Of a stretch of DNA of 64,000 nt, positions 46,174 to 57,468 are shown in pieces. Below the pieces are notes generated by a model that worked only from the letters and a program-made list of their open reading frames with translations, had not been told where the DNA came from and did no database searches. Made by a program: the position numbers and the translations under genes. Position 1 is the first letter of the stretch, and each line of letters starts with the position of its first letter. Source of the stretch: Nicotiana tabacum. Lineage: Eukaryota > Streptophyta > Magnoliopsida > Solanales > Solanaceae. The stretch is taken from positions 46,757,348-46,821,347 of the forward strand of contig NC_134102.1 in assembly GCF_000715075.1 (NCBI RefSeq), in the 5' to 3' direction.

Positions 46174-47560
46174 ATGGTGAGGACCCGTACCGGAGTATCT
46201 GACGACCAGGCACCCGCGCCCCCTACTAGAGCTGCCAGAGGGCCGGTGCCGGGGTGGTGTACGGCCACCCGGTGCAGCCAGAGCACCCATACGAGCTGCG
46301 ACAGAGGAGGCCCCATCAGTTCCAGCAGGAGGGCAGGCACTGGATGTTCCTATTGCTGCACCAGCCCTCCAAGAGACTCTAGCCCAGTTCATGAGCTTGT
46401 TCAGCACCTTAGCTCAGGCTGGATTGATTCCGTTAGCTCCCGCCACATCTCAGGCCGGGGAAGGGGCAAAGACTCCCGCAGTCCACACTCCCGAGCAGAG
46501 GGTCCAGGTTGATCAGGCCCTAGAGTTCATTCCTATGTCGCTGGTAGCCCCTATTCAGCATGAGAGTAGGACAACCGCTTCTGAGGCAGAGCAGCTCAGA
46601 CTTGAGAGGTACCAGAAGTACCACCCACCTACCTTCAGTGGATTGGATACAGATGATGCTCAAGGTTTTCTGTAGGAGTGTCATCGTATTCTCCGTACTA
46701 TGGGCATAGTGGAGACGAGTGGGGTTTCTTTTACCACTTTCCAGCTTAGAGGAGCAGCCTATCAGTGGTGGCGTGCTTATGAGTTGAGTAGTCCAGATGA
46801 GGCAGCTTCACTTACATGGACTCGATTCTCGGACATGTTTTTAATAGAGTATGTCCCTCAAAGCCTCGGGGACTCATGGCGCGTGGAGTTTGAGCAGCTG
46901 CCCCAGGGTGCTATGACAGTGTCGAAGTATGCAGTCCGCTTCAGTAATTTGGCCCGACATGCACCGGCCTTGGTTTCCACAGTTCGAGAGAGGGTTCGAT
47001 GATTTATTGAGGGACTCCACCCCAATATGAGGATTAGTATGGTCAGGGAGTTGGAGATGGATATCCCTTACCAGCAGGTTGTGAGTATTGCTAGGAGATT
47101 GGAGGGCATGCTTGCCCGGGACTGAGAGGAGAGAGAGGCCAAGAGGTCTCGAGAGACTAGTTCTTATTTTGGAGCTCGTGCCCCAGCAGCCCTCCATGGT
47201 AGAGGTTATGTGGGTCGCCCCGTTCATTCAGCTCTTCTAGCCACCAGTGGTGTTTCGGCCCCTTCTAGGCCGTAGTAGCCTTATTATGCACCGCCAGTAT
47301 CTAGTGTGCCTCCTGCTCGGGGTGCTTTTAGCGGCCAGTTCAGTAGACCTGGCCTAAGTCAGTCACAACAGCCACGCCCTCCGAGGGGTTATTTTGCGTG
47401 TGGAGACACCCGCCATATGGTGAGGGATTGCCCCAGACTTAGGAGGGTTGCACCTCCACAGACTTCTCATCCACCACGTGCTCCACTGAGTCCTCAGGCC
47501 ATGATTCCAAAACCAGCTACCGCCCCACCTGCTCAGCCAGCACGAAGTGGAGGTTCGGAA
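46174..47560 (+). pseudogene. Family C gag, broken
   Basis: The start at 46174 (MVRTRTGVSDDQ) follows the leader. The frame shifts near 46400 and then stays in one frame into protease. Core motifs: HPPTFSGLDTDDAQGFL near 46625, TTFQLRGAAYQWWRAYE near 46735, FSNLARHAPALV near 46950. The nucleocapsid zinc knuckle (47388-47440) reads YFACGDTRHMVRDCP, so the first Cys of CX2CX4HX4C is Tyr. Stops at 46673, 47000, ~47123 and ~47273. A Pro/Gly/Arg-rich linker (GRGRPRGGGQARYYALP near 47560) leads into protease without a break, as in gag-pol single-frame chromoviruses. Confidence 0.9.
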
Positions 47561-50500
47561 GGTCGAGGTCGCCCTAGAGGGGGAGGCCAGGCCAGGTATT
47601 ATGCTCTTCCGGCTTGTACAGAGGCAATTGCTTCTGACTTTGTCATTACAGAAATTGTTCCAGTCTGTCGTAGAGATGTGTCGGTATTATTTGACCCAAG
47701 CTCTACGTATTCATATGTGTCCTCTTATTTTGCCCCAAATTTGGGCGTATCGCAGGATTCTTTGAGTTCCCCCATTTATGTGTCTACTCCTGTGGGAGCT
47801 TCTCTTATTGTAGACCGTATGTATTAGTCATGTTTGATTGCTCTTAGTGGTTTTGAGACCAGAGCCGACTTATTATTACTCAACATGGTAGACTTTGTTG
47901 TTATCCTGGGCATGAACTAGTTGTCGCCCTATTATTCTATTCTTGATTGTCACACTAAGACCGTGATGCTGGCTATGCCAGGCGTACCGCGATTAGAGTG
48001 GAGAGGTATCTTAGAGTATACTCCCAGCCGAGTTATTTCATTTCTTAAAGCTCAATGAATGGTTGAGAAGGGGTGTGACGCGTATCTAGCTTATGTGAGA
48101 GATGTCAGTATTGATACCCCTACAGTTGAGTCAGTTCCAGTAGTGATGGACTATCCAGATGTGTTCCCAGCTAAGCTTCCGGGCATGCTACCCGACAGAG
48201 ATATTGATATCGGCATTGATTTTTTACCGGGCACTAAGCCTATCTCTATTCCTCCGTACTGTATGGTTCCTTCTGAGTTGAAGGAGTTGAAGGAGCAGTT
48301 ACAGGAGTTGCTTGATAAGGGCTTCATTCGTCCCAGTGTGTCACCTTGGGGTACTCCTGTCTTGTTTGTGAAGAAAAAAGGATGGTTCTATCCGTATGTG
48401 TATTGATTATCGCTAGTTGAATAAAGTCACAGTGAAGAACATGTATCCTTTGCCTCGTATTGATGACCTATTTGATCAGTTACAGGGTGGCAAAGTGTTT
48501 TCCAAGATTGACTTGCGTTCAAGCTATTATCAGTTGAAGATTCGGGGGCCAGATATCCCGAAGACTGCTTTTAGGACCAGATATGGTCACTATGAGTTTC
48601 TTGTTATGTCTTTTCGGCTGACCAATGCCCCAACAGCTTTTTATGCACTTGATGCACAGTGTGTTCCGGCCCTATATTGATTCTTTCGTTATCATATCCA
48701 TTGATGATATTCTAGTGTATTCTCGGACTCGGGAGGATCATGAACAACACCTGAGGACAGTGCTTCAGACTTTGAGAGAAAAGAAGTTGTATGCAAAGTT
48801 CTCAAAATATGAGTTATGGTTAGGTTCCATGGCATTCTTGGGTCATATTGTGTCGAGTGAGGGGATCAAAGTAGATCCGAAGAAGGTGGAAGCAGTGCAG
48901 AGTTGGCTCAGATCATCCTCAGCTACAAAGATTCAGAGTTTTCTTTGGTTGGCAAGGTATTACTGTCGGTTTTTCTTCTATTGCAGCACCTATGACCAGG
49001 CTGACCCAAAAGGGTGCTCCGTTCAGGTGGACAAAGGAGTGTGAGAAGATCTTTTAGAAGCTCAAGACAACTTTGACTACAGCCCCAGTATTGGTATTAC
49101 CTTCAGGTTTGGTGTCTTATACAGTTTATTATGATGCGTCTCGAGTTGGCCTCAGCGCGGTGTTGATGTAGGACCGTAGGGTGATTGCCTATGCGTCCAG
49201 ACAACTGAAGGTGCATGAAATGAACTATCCTGTCCGCGGCCTCGAGCTAGCAGCTATTATTCATGCCTTGAAGATTTGGAGGCACTATTTGTACGACGTT
49301 CCTTATGAGGTCTACACTGATCACCGGAGTTTATAGCATATGCTCAAGCAGAAGGATCTTAATTTGCATCAGAGGAGCTGGTTAGAGCTGCTTAAGGATT
49401 ATGACATCATTATTTTGTACCACCCGGGGAAGGCCAATGTGGTGGCCGATGCTTTGAGTCACCGGGCAGAGAGTTTGGGGAGTTTAGCATATCTACCAGC
49501 AGCAGAGAGGCCTATGGCATTGGATGTTCAGGCCTTAGCCAGCCAGTTTGTGAGATTGGACATTTCTGAGCCGAGTTGTGTGTTGGCTTGTGTGGTCTCT
49601 CGGTCTTCTCTTTATGATTGTATCAAGGAGCGTCAGTATGATGACCCCTATCTGCTTGTCCTTAAGGACACAGTCCAGCACGGTGATGCTAAAAAGGTCA
49701 CTATTGGGGAAGATGATGCATTGAGGATGCAGGGCAGGTTATGTGTGCCCAATGTGGATGGGTTGCATGACTTGATTCTTTAGGAGGTTTATAGCTCGCG
49801 GTACTCCATTCATCCGGGTGCCGCGAAGATGTATCAGGACCTGAGGCAGCATTATTGGTGGAGGAGGATGAAGAAGGACATAGTAGAGTATGTGCCTAGA
49901 TGTCTAAATTGCCAGCAGGTGAAGTATGAGCATCAATGACCGGGTGGGTTACTTCAGAAGATAGGGATTCCGGAGTGGAATTGGGAGCGGATCACTATGG
50001 ACTTCATTGTTGGACTCCCACGGACTCAGCGGAAGTTTGATACAGTTTGGGTGATCGTGGACAGGCTGGCCAAGTCAGCTCATTTCATTCCTGTGATGAC
50101 TACCTATTCTTCCGAGTAGCTAGCTCGAGTTTATATCCGAGAGATTGTCAGACTTCATGGCATGCTGGTATCTATCATCTCTTACCGGGGCACGCAGTTT
50201 ACATCGCGGTTCTGGAGAGCCGTACAACAGGATTTGGGTACTCGGGTGGAGTTGAGCACAACTTTTCACCCTCAGACGGACGGGCAGTTCGAGCGTACTA
50301 TTCAGATTCTTGAGGATATGCTCTGTGCGTGTGTGATGGAGTTTGGAGGTTCTTAGGATCAGTTCTTGCCACTGGTGTAGTTTGCCTACAACAACAGTTA
50401 TCCGTCCAGCATTCAGATGGCACCGTCTGAGGCTCTGTATGGTAGGAGGTGTCGGTCCTTAGTGGGTTGGTTCGAGTCGGGCGAGGCCAGATTATTGGGT

Positions 50501-51020
50501 ATGGACTTGGTTCAGGATGCCTTAGAGAAGGTGAAGGTGATTCAAGACAGACTTCACACAGCCCAGTTCAGACAGAAGAGCTTTAAGGAATCGCCTATGA
50601 AGGGCGTTGTGAGGTTCGGAAATAGGGGCAAGCTGAGCCCAAGGTTTATTGGCCCCTTTGAAGTGTTGCGGTGAGTTAGAGAGGTTGCTTATTAGCTTGC
50701 CTTACCTCCTAGCCTAGCAGGATTTCATCCGATATTTCATGTTTCGATGCTCCGAAGGTATCACGGTGATCTGTCTCATGTGTTGGATTTCAGCTCAGTC
50801 CAATTGAACAAGGATCTATCCTGCGTTGAGGAGCTAGTGGCTATTTTGGACAGGCAGGTTCGAAAGCTGAGGTCAAAGAATATATCATCAATAAAGGTTC
50901 AGTGGCGGGGCTAGCCGGTCGAGGAGGCGACTTGGGAGACCAAGCAGGATATGCGCAGCGTTATCCTCATCTTTTCACTGCTTTAGGTAAGTCTCTATAC
51001 TCGTTTGAGGACGAACGATT
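47561..51020 (+). pseudogene. Family C pol (PR-RT-RH-INT-chromodomain), broken
   Basis: Protease: LFDPSSTYSYVSSYF near 47690. Reverse transcriptase: DYPDVFPAKLPG near 48150, GFIRPSVSPWGTP near 48325, [11 protein letters not shown] near 48585, catalytic SIDD at ~48700. RNase H: YYDASRVGLSAVL near 49130, YTDHRSL near 49315, [12 protein letters not shown] near 49430. Integrase: H2C2 zinc motif at 49810-49920 (CLNCQQVKYEH), TMDFIVGLPRT near 49995, FHPQTDGQFERT near 50265, YGRRCRSLVGW near 50440. Chromodomain: ILDRQVRKLRSKN near 50845, EEATWETKQ near 50925. Frameshifts occur at the A-run near 48375, near 48640 and near 48975. Many stops. All domains are recognisable, none functional. Confidence 0.92.
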
Positions 51021-51038
51021 ATTTTAAGAGGGGGAGGA
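51021..51038 (+). promoter_or_regulatory. Polypurine tract of family C element
   Basis: TTTTAAGAGGGGGAGGA-type purine run immediately before the 3' LTR. Confidence 0.85.
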
Positions 51039-51726
51039 TGTGACGACCCGGTCGATCGTCTTGAGAGTTATATCCCCGATCCCCTATTAACTGTTCTCCC
51101 ATATCTATTTATTCTATTATGACTTGCGGAGAGGTTTCATTTTGGTTTTTGGATGTGTTTGGGACACTAAGTCCCTAAATGGAGGTTTAAGCCTTAGGAT
51201 TGGCACCGTAGTCGGAATTGTGTGAAGACGACTTCGGAATGGAGTTCCGTCGATTCCGTTAGCTTCGTTGTGTGATTTTGGACTTAGGATAGTATCCAGA
51301 TTTTGTTTTGGAAGTCTGTAGCTCATTAAGGCTTGAAATGGCGAAAGCCGAATTTTTGAAGTTTTGGACCGGTAGTGGAATTTTTGATATAGGGGTGGGA
51401 ATTTGATTCCTGAAGTTGGAGTAGGTCCGTAGTGTTGAATTTGACTTGTGAGAAAAAGTTTAGGTCAATCGGACGTGGTTTGGTTGGTTTCAGCATCAGT
51501 TGTCGAATTTGGAAGTTTCAAGTTCATAAAATTAGAATTGGAGGGTGATTCATGATTTTAGCGTTGTTTGATGTGGTTTGAGGACTTGACTAAGTTTGTA
51601 TGGTGTTTTAGAATTGGGTAGTATGTTTGGTTGAGGTCCCGGGGGGCCTCGGGTGTGTTTTGGATGCTTAACGGATGAATTTTGGACTTAGGGAAGTTGC
51701 TGGGTTTTTGCTGGTTATGGTGTTTT

Positions 51727-52040
51727 GCACCTACGGAGGGGAGACCGCAGGTGAGGGATAGCACGTGCGGAGGAACAGGCGCAGACGCGGATGCGGAGGC
51801 TTTACCAGGGGTTTCAGGTGCAAGGAATTTCTGCATCTGCGATGCCCGCAGATGTGCCCAAGGATTCGCAGGCGCGGAGGAAGACCGCAGAAGCGGACAA
51901 TGTTCCGCAGGCGCGCACGCGCAGGTGCGGCCCCCACTTTCGCAGATGCGGACCCAGCCCTCTTAAGTGATTTTCGCTCCTACGAGGGATTTTTCGCAGA
52001 TGCGGCATCGCAGGTGCGACCCATGGTCCGCAAGTGCGAA
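51727..52040 (+). repeat. GC-rich CGCANNTGCG array (3' LTR, family C)
   Basis: Same words and order as 43985-44300, with point changes. Confidence 0.8.
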
Positions 52041-52633
52041 AATTGCTGGGCAAAAAGGGGCAAAATCGAGGGTTGAGGTTCATATTCACAAATTTGATTT
52101 TTGAGCTTCAGAGAAGGCGATTTCTTGAGGGATTTTCATAGAAAGCTTTGGGGTAACGATTCCTAACTTGTTTTTGGTTGTATTTCATTAATCTATGGTC
52201 GTTTTCTCCATTTAATTAAGGAATTTGAGTGAGAAAGTTGGGAGAATGGGGGAAAAAATTCCCCAACTGAATTTCTGAGTTTTGAGCAGGATTTAGACAT
52301 CGGATTTGGATATTTTTGGTACGAGTGATATCATGAGTGAATGAGTGTTCTTAATTGGTAACGTTTACCCGATTCCGAGACGTGGGCCCGGGGAGGCTTT
52401 TTGAGCGATTTTTCAATTTCTTGCCTTAGCTTTGATTTCGCTAGCTAGATTAGTTTCTTGTAGCTATATTTATGCTATGTAATTGATTTTGGCTAGATTT
52501 GGGCCATCGGAGCCGGATATTCGTGGAAAGAGCATTGTGACAGATTGATTTGAGCTTGGTTCGAGGTAAGTGGCTTGCCTAACCTTATGTGGGGGAACTC
52601 CCTTAGGATTTGATATTGTTTGATATGTGAGCG

Positions 52634-52665
52634 CCGTGTACGTGAGGTGACGAGTACGTACACGG
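52634..52665 (+). other. Conserved LTR hairpin H2 (3' LTR)
   Basis: A perfect 10-bp stem identical to the 5' LTR, around GAGGTGACGAGT. Confidence 0.65.
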
Positions 52666-52900
52666 GATATTTATTGTAAAACTCTGTTTTTCACTAAGTC
52701 ATAGCTTGTTTTCTCCTTATTTGAAACACACTAGCATATGTAACTATCTTGTTAGACTAGAATAGCATGCCTACTTGTTTAACTTCCTATTTGAACTCTG
52801 TGCAGCATGTTTAGTGAAATTACCTAATTTCCTTGACTTGAACTTAGTCTAAACTGTAGGATTTCTTGCTGTAATTGTTATTTCGGTTGGTTGCGCTGCA

Positions 52901-53090
52901 TATTTACTTTGAGACTACGGAACGGTATTCCGGGAGATCCCCTTGTACTGCATATTTACTTTGGGACTGCGGAACGATATTTCGGGAGATCCCCCTGTCT
53001 TGCATATTTATTTTTGAACTACGGAACGGTATTCCGGGAGATCCCCCTTCACATTTACGTTTGGGACTACGAGACTGTATCGTGGGAGAT
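52901..53090 (+). repeat. ~51-bp hairpin minisatellite (3' LTR)
   Basis: Units at 52901, 52953, 53004 and 53051. The first has CGGAA-CGGTA-TTCCG (52918-52932); the second has CGGAA-CGATA-TTTCG, which keeps pairing through a G-U pair. Confidence 0.8.
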
Positions 53091-53720
53091 CCCCTGTTGT
53101 TGTTACTGTGTTCTGAGCTGTTGTCTTTCCTTTATTCTATTCCTGTTAGATTTTCGTATTTATTTTACTGTGATATTTCATTCTGTCTTATTTCATTATA
53201 TTTATACCAGTAGGGCCCTGATCTGATCTCGTCCCTACTAGACCGAGGTTAGGCTTGGCACTTACTGGGTACCGTTGTGATATACTCACGCCCTTTCCTG
53301 CACATGTTTTTCGTGTGCAGATCCAGGTTCATCTTACCAACCTCATCTCTAGTTGCAGTCGCTGCGGCTTATTGGAGACATCAAGGTACATCTGCTCGCG
53401 CCCGCAGATCCTCGGAGTCCCCCTCTATCCCCCTATGTTCATTTTTCCTTCTTTCTGTAGGAATAATGTATAGAACGGTTAAGACTTCTTAGTAGCTTGT
53501 GACTTACGACATTCCGTGTTTTGGGAAATTGTTTTGTACATTTTCAGAGGTGTTAAATGTATATGCCGAGTGGCATTCAGTTGCTTATTAGATATTTTGT
53601 TACTGTTAGTAGTTATTGTTCATGCTTTAGTTTCACTTCCGCAAAAATGTTAGGCTTACCTAGTCGTAGAGACTAGGTGCCGTCACGACAGTTCACAGAG
53701 AGAGAAACTGGGTCATGGCA

Positions 53721-53880
53721 GTCTTTTAGTCTCGATTCATAATAACCATGAAAGCTGTCGGGGCATTTGTTAGCCCGAAAGACATCACAAAAAACCCAAA
53801 GTGCCCATACTGGGTCCTAAAAGATGTTTTCGGAATATCCTGCTCCCTGATCTTCAATTGGTGGTACCCGGATCATACGG
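53721..53880 (-). pseudogene. Family B reverse transcriptase, upstream piece
   Basis: The minus strand reads [16 protein letters not shown] near 53830, then [20 protein letters not shown] near 53770, and runs directly up to the family C insertion. It continues in frame at 43297 (KSFLYTFVIVFID). Similarity stops at about 53880, so the rest of family B (gag, protease, 5' LTR) is lost. Confidence 0.85.
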
Positions 53881-53941
53881 GGATGGTGTTAGGCACCATT
53901 TAAAATCTACCTGACGTAGCTCCATAGGATTTAGACTAGAT

Positions 53942-54737
53942 TTTAGACTAATTGTTTATACTATGCCTTAACTAATGTTCAAAGAGCGTAGCTTACCATA
54001 TATTAGGACATAATATCTATAAGGGAAGAATATGGATTTAAATAAAAGCCTTTAGGAAATTAGTGTTAGTATATATATACTTGAAAAGAACTTTGAAGGA
54101 TGGAACATTTGTATAAAAATGTGTGAAAGGGAAGCTAAGTTAAAACACTTTTTTTCCTAAACCATGGAAGTTCATATTATTCTAATGTAGTGAAAGTATT
54201 ATAAAAATGATCCTAAGATGTACCTTGGTTTTAAATAGAAAACTTGTCTGAAAGCCTTTGTTTTTAGGGCAGCATCACTTTAATCTTTTTGAAATAATTG
54301 CTTTCCTTTTGGAAGATTAAAATTCGCGACAGTTCTGATTTTTCTTTTTGAAAGAGGGACTGCTGCCTTTGTTAAGCCTTTGGGATTAAAAAATCTATAG
54401 GAGAAGAGTTAGCAAAGTATAATAAGTTGATAACAGTTCATGAATAACAGATATAGGATTTGTTGCTAACTAATGCTTCTTTTAATCCTAGATTCTTTAA
54501 GGCTTGACTAAATTATTTTATGTGAGTTAAAGGATAAAATAAAGTATTCAATCCAATATACAATTGTCATATACATGTAAGATAAAACAACACGACATAT
54601 GGAAAATAATAACGACATAGTGCAACTAGAGAATAACGAGAACAATAATAAAGAAGCGAAGGGAAAGAAGTGACTCTGGGAGGTTTGGGCCTCAAAAGGC
54701 AGGCCCAGCAGTAACAGGGACGAGCAACACAAGCAAC
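53942..54737 (-). repeat. Tat-like LTR segment, left copy of a direct duplication
   Basis: Matches 56884-57468 in the same orientation. This copy has ~211 bp (about 54000-54210) that the right copy lacks. Just left of it, GGTGTTAGGCACC at ~53890 is the LTR-end motif also seen at 30400. Confidence 0.75.
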
Positions 54738-55079
54738 ATGTCGCAGACCCGTTTTCTGGGGGTTCGACGAGGGAAGCAAGATAGCCTGACTACTACTCTT
54801 GCTTCAGCCCAAAACAAGAAACATGCACAAAATCGTGCTTAGGACCAAGGCAATCACACAAACTCAAAGGTTGGAGGGATAACGAAATGAAAGACACACA
54901 AAGATGGGAGGCCAAGGCCAATTTTTGGGGTTTATCTCATATACAATAGAAGGAAATACAAGTAAAGAGATCTGCCTTCTAACAAGGCCTAAGTATGCCT
55001 ATTTATACAGAAAATGTCAACAGGTAGCTAGACTGGCTGTGGACCCTACCCAGCTGTGTTGCACTGCTTTGTGCTGGCT
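54738..55079. other. Unassigned DNA
   Basis: No gene recognised. The right part (55020-55100) starts the CAGCTGGGTAGGG-type words that repeat up to 55290. Confidence 0.3.
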
Positions 55080-55660
55080 TCATGTGATTTCCAGGAAGGT
55101 GTTGGCAGCCCATGTGCCAATTGACTTGTCCATATGCTGTGCCCCAATTCTTGATGGCAGGCAGTTGATCCCATGTTCATCCAGACAGGATGTGGCCCTA
55201 CCTAGCTGTGTAGCACATGCCTTTACTGGCAGCATGTTGCTTCCATGATTGTCCTGGCAGACTGTGGTCCTACCCAGTTTTGCTGCATGTGACTTTGCTG
55301 ACGAAAAGTAGCCCCTAGGAGGGATCGGACAGCCTGTCGGATTGTCGCCTCCATGTGCAAAGACCTTCTGGTCTTTGGCAGCCAAGTTTGGCTCGTTTGG
55401 CAGCCCTTTAGGTGGCAAATTTGGGCAGAAAATATGCGGGTCGGTGCACTCTCCTCCACTTGAAATGGCGACGACCTCGGCGCCACAATGATTCAAGTAG
55501 TCATGAACTTGATCTTTGAACGGCCACAATGCCTCATATTTTTCCCACGTTGCCCCTTCTAACGGTTGCCCTTTCCAATGGACAAGAAATTAGGTGCTTG
55601 AATTGCCCTAATCTACTCCTTGTATCACCCGATGCTTGATAATGGCCTCGACTTTCTTGT
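55080..55660 (-). pseudogene. Chromodomain end of a second chromovirus
   Basis: Minus strand: VIDKKVEAIIKHRVIQG near 55630, then LVHWKGQPLEGATWEKYEAL and WPFKDQVHDYL (55580-55490). These are a chromodomain and tail of a type different from families B and C. The sequence past 55480 has three dispersed copies of an ACAGCTRGGTAGGGYCACA word (near 55045, 55195 and 55270). The chromodomain would tether integration to chromatin marks. Stops are present. Confidence 0.7.
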
Positions 55661-56400
55661 CAATGACCGAAGAACTTGTGAAAATATTTGGTCACCCGGA
55701 TTACCACCGTTCCCTATCACGCTTGTCTCTACAAGGTGCATTTAACAGACTGACATGCCTCGACCCAAGCAGCTTTCCAGGTTGCTTCCTTGAATCCTCC
55801 AACTTTGGAGGTGCCATGTACGAACCTATGGCATGCGGCTTCACCCACGGAATGAAGTCCCTACCCTTAAGGACTCGCTGTTCACAAAGAGTCAAGGCTT
55901 TGTCCATCTTGACCTCCTTAGTCTCTGTCCCGACTACAAAAATCGGTGCTCCCTCTTCCTTGAAGCCTTTTACGATTTAAATTGCGGACAATAGACTAAC
56001 AACTTGCGGTACCCGAACTGTCGGTACCACACACGGACCCCTTGGGTCATAAATATAGATCTGGTTAAAAAATAGGCATATGAATGCCTTCACTGCATCC
56101 CAATAATCCAGCCCCAGTAACAAATCAAATACGTCCAGGGAAGCGACAAAGAAACTCACGTTTCCCTGCCAAGCTCCTAAGTTGAGCTGCACATTGCGGG
56201 AGATCCCTTTCACGTTGGTGGGTTTGGCGTTCACCATCTTCAGTACAGAACTGCTAGGACCGAACACAAGGCCAAGTGACTTAGCCTTTGCTTCGGACAC
56301 AAAATTATGTGTCGCGTCGGTGTCTACCGTGATAGGACGGATTGTCCGTTCAATTGTGCATCCACGAACAGTGATCCTGGTTTCCCTGACTGGCATTCCT
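55661..56400 (-). pseudogene. Protease and linker of the same chromovirus
   Basis: Minus strand: RPITVDTDATHNFVSEAKAK (near 56330), the aspartic protease signature in which D-S/T-G-A reads DTDA, so the conserved Gly is Asp. FDLLLGLDYWD follows near 56110 and a linker (GFKEEGAPIF near 55960). The frame ends near 55700. Reverse transcriptase, RNase H and integrase core should lie between here and the chromodomain, but they are absent. Confidence 0.75.
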
Positions 56401-56560
56401 TGCCAATCACATCGTCGCCTAAAGCGTGAACCAGTTTGACAATGTCATGCTTCCCTTGGGCGGCCTGCTTCAAAGCAGGATTTTCGGCTACTACTGCGCC
56501 CAATACCATGTTTCCAAGATGAGCTATGGCTGGTGGTTGTTCTTTGGCTTGTTCATCGGC

Positions 56561-56883
56561 TTAGATTCTTTCCTCTGTTAGCCTCCACTCGGCCGTAATT
56601 ATGGCACCAAGTTTCTTCAAAGAAGGACAATCCTTGTAGCCATGACTAGTGTCTTTGCAGATATAACAACCATTGCGGGGACCAGCTTCCTTCCTCTTTT
56701 GGTTGTACCGGTTGCGCCAGTGCGCCTTGTTGCCTTGTTCTCTGGAATCACGGTCAGGGGCAGCAACTTTTTTTTCCCTTGTCCCGATATCCATGGTCTC
56801 CATCCGGTTGGAAGTTGGTGTCCCTTGCCTTTGTGGCTTTTGTCCTATAATCATTTAAGGACTCCGCCACCGCGATAGCTTTA
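56561..56883 (-). pseudogene. Gag C-terminus with zinc knuckle, same chromovirus
   Basis: Minus strand: KAIAVAESLNDY near 56870, a basic linker, and an intact CX2CX4HX4C knuckle CYICKDTSHGYKDCP near 56640. The N-terminal gag, PBS and LTR end are missing, and it abuts the duplicated Tat-like segment at 56884. Confidence 0.8.
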
Positions 56884-57468
56884 TTTAGACTAATTGTTTG
56901 TACTATGCCTTAACTAGTGTTCAAAGAGCGTAGCTTACCATATATTAAGATGTACCTTGGTTTTAAATAGAAAACTTATCTGAAAGCCTTTGTTTTTGGG
57001 GCAGCATCACTTTAATCTTTTTGAAATAGTTGCTTCCCTTTTGGAAGATTAAAATTCTCGACAGTTCTGATTTTCCTTTTTGAAAGAGGGACTGCTGCCT
57101 TTGTTAAGACTTTGGGATTAAAAAATCTATAGGAGAAGAGTTAGCAAAGCATAATAAGTTGATAGCAGTTCATGACTAGCAGATATTGGATTTGTTGCTA
57201 ACTAATGCTTCTTTTAATCTTAGATTCTTTAAGGCTTGACTAAATTATTTTATGTGAGTTAAAGGATAAAATAAAGTATTCAATCCAATATACAATTGTC
57301 ATATACATGTAAGATAAAAAATACAACACATGGAAAATAATAACGACATAGTGCAACAAGAGAATAACGAGAACAATAAAAAAGAAGCGAAGGGAAAGAA
57401 GTGACTTTGGGAGGTTTGGGCCTCAAAAGGCTGGCCCAGCATTAACAGGGATGAGCAACACAAGCAAC
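56884..57468 (-). repeat. Tat-like LTR segment, right copy of the duplication
   Basis: Same as 53942-54737 minus an internal ~211-bp block. It is part of the long LTR 56884-61206. Confidence 0.75.

Larger units (their letters stand above)
52566..53320 (+). other. Predicted intron within 3' LTR of family C
   Basis: Donor TTCGAG|GTAAGTGG; acceptor TTTTCGTGTGCAG|ATCC. Both signals survive although the two LTRs differ at about one site in eight. Confidence 0.5.
43298..53720 (+). mobile_element. Complete family C gypsy element (10.4 kb), inserted in family B
   Basis: LTRs at 43298-45969 and 51039-53720, PBS at 45973, gag-pol between, polypurine tract before 51039. By eye about one position in eight differs over the first 350 bp of the LTRs, so it is older than the element at 20732. 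All coding parts are broken. Confidence 0.92.
51039..53720 (+). repeat. 3' LTR of family C element
   Basis: It begins TGTGACGACCCG and ends GGGTCATGGCA. GC block 51727-52040; donor-like site 52566; H2 hairpin 52634-52665; minisatellite 52901-53090; acceptor-like site 53320. Confidence 0.9.

Noticed and set aside
54507..54732. Minus-strand Cys/Leu-rich frame, also at 57299-57499
   Set aside because: Present in both copies of the duplicated LTR segment, but broken differently and without a domain.
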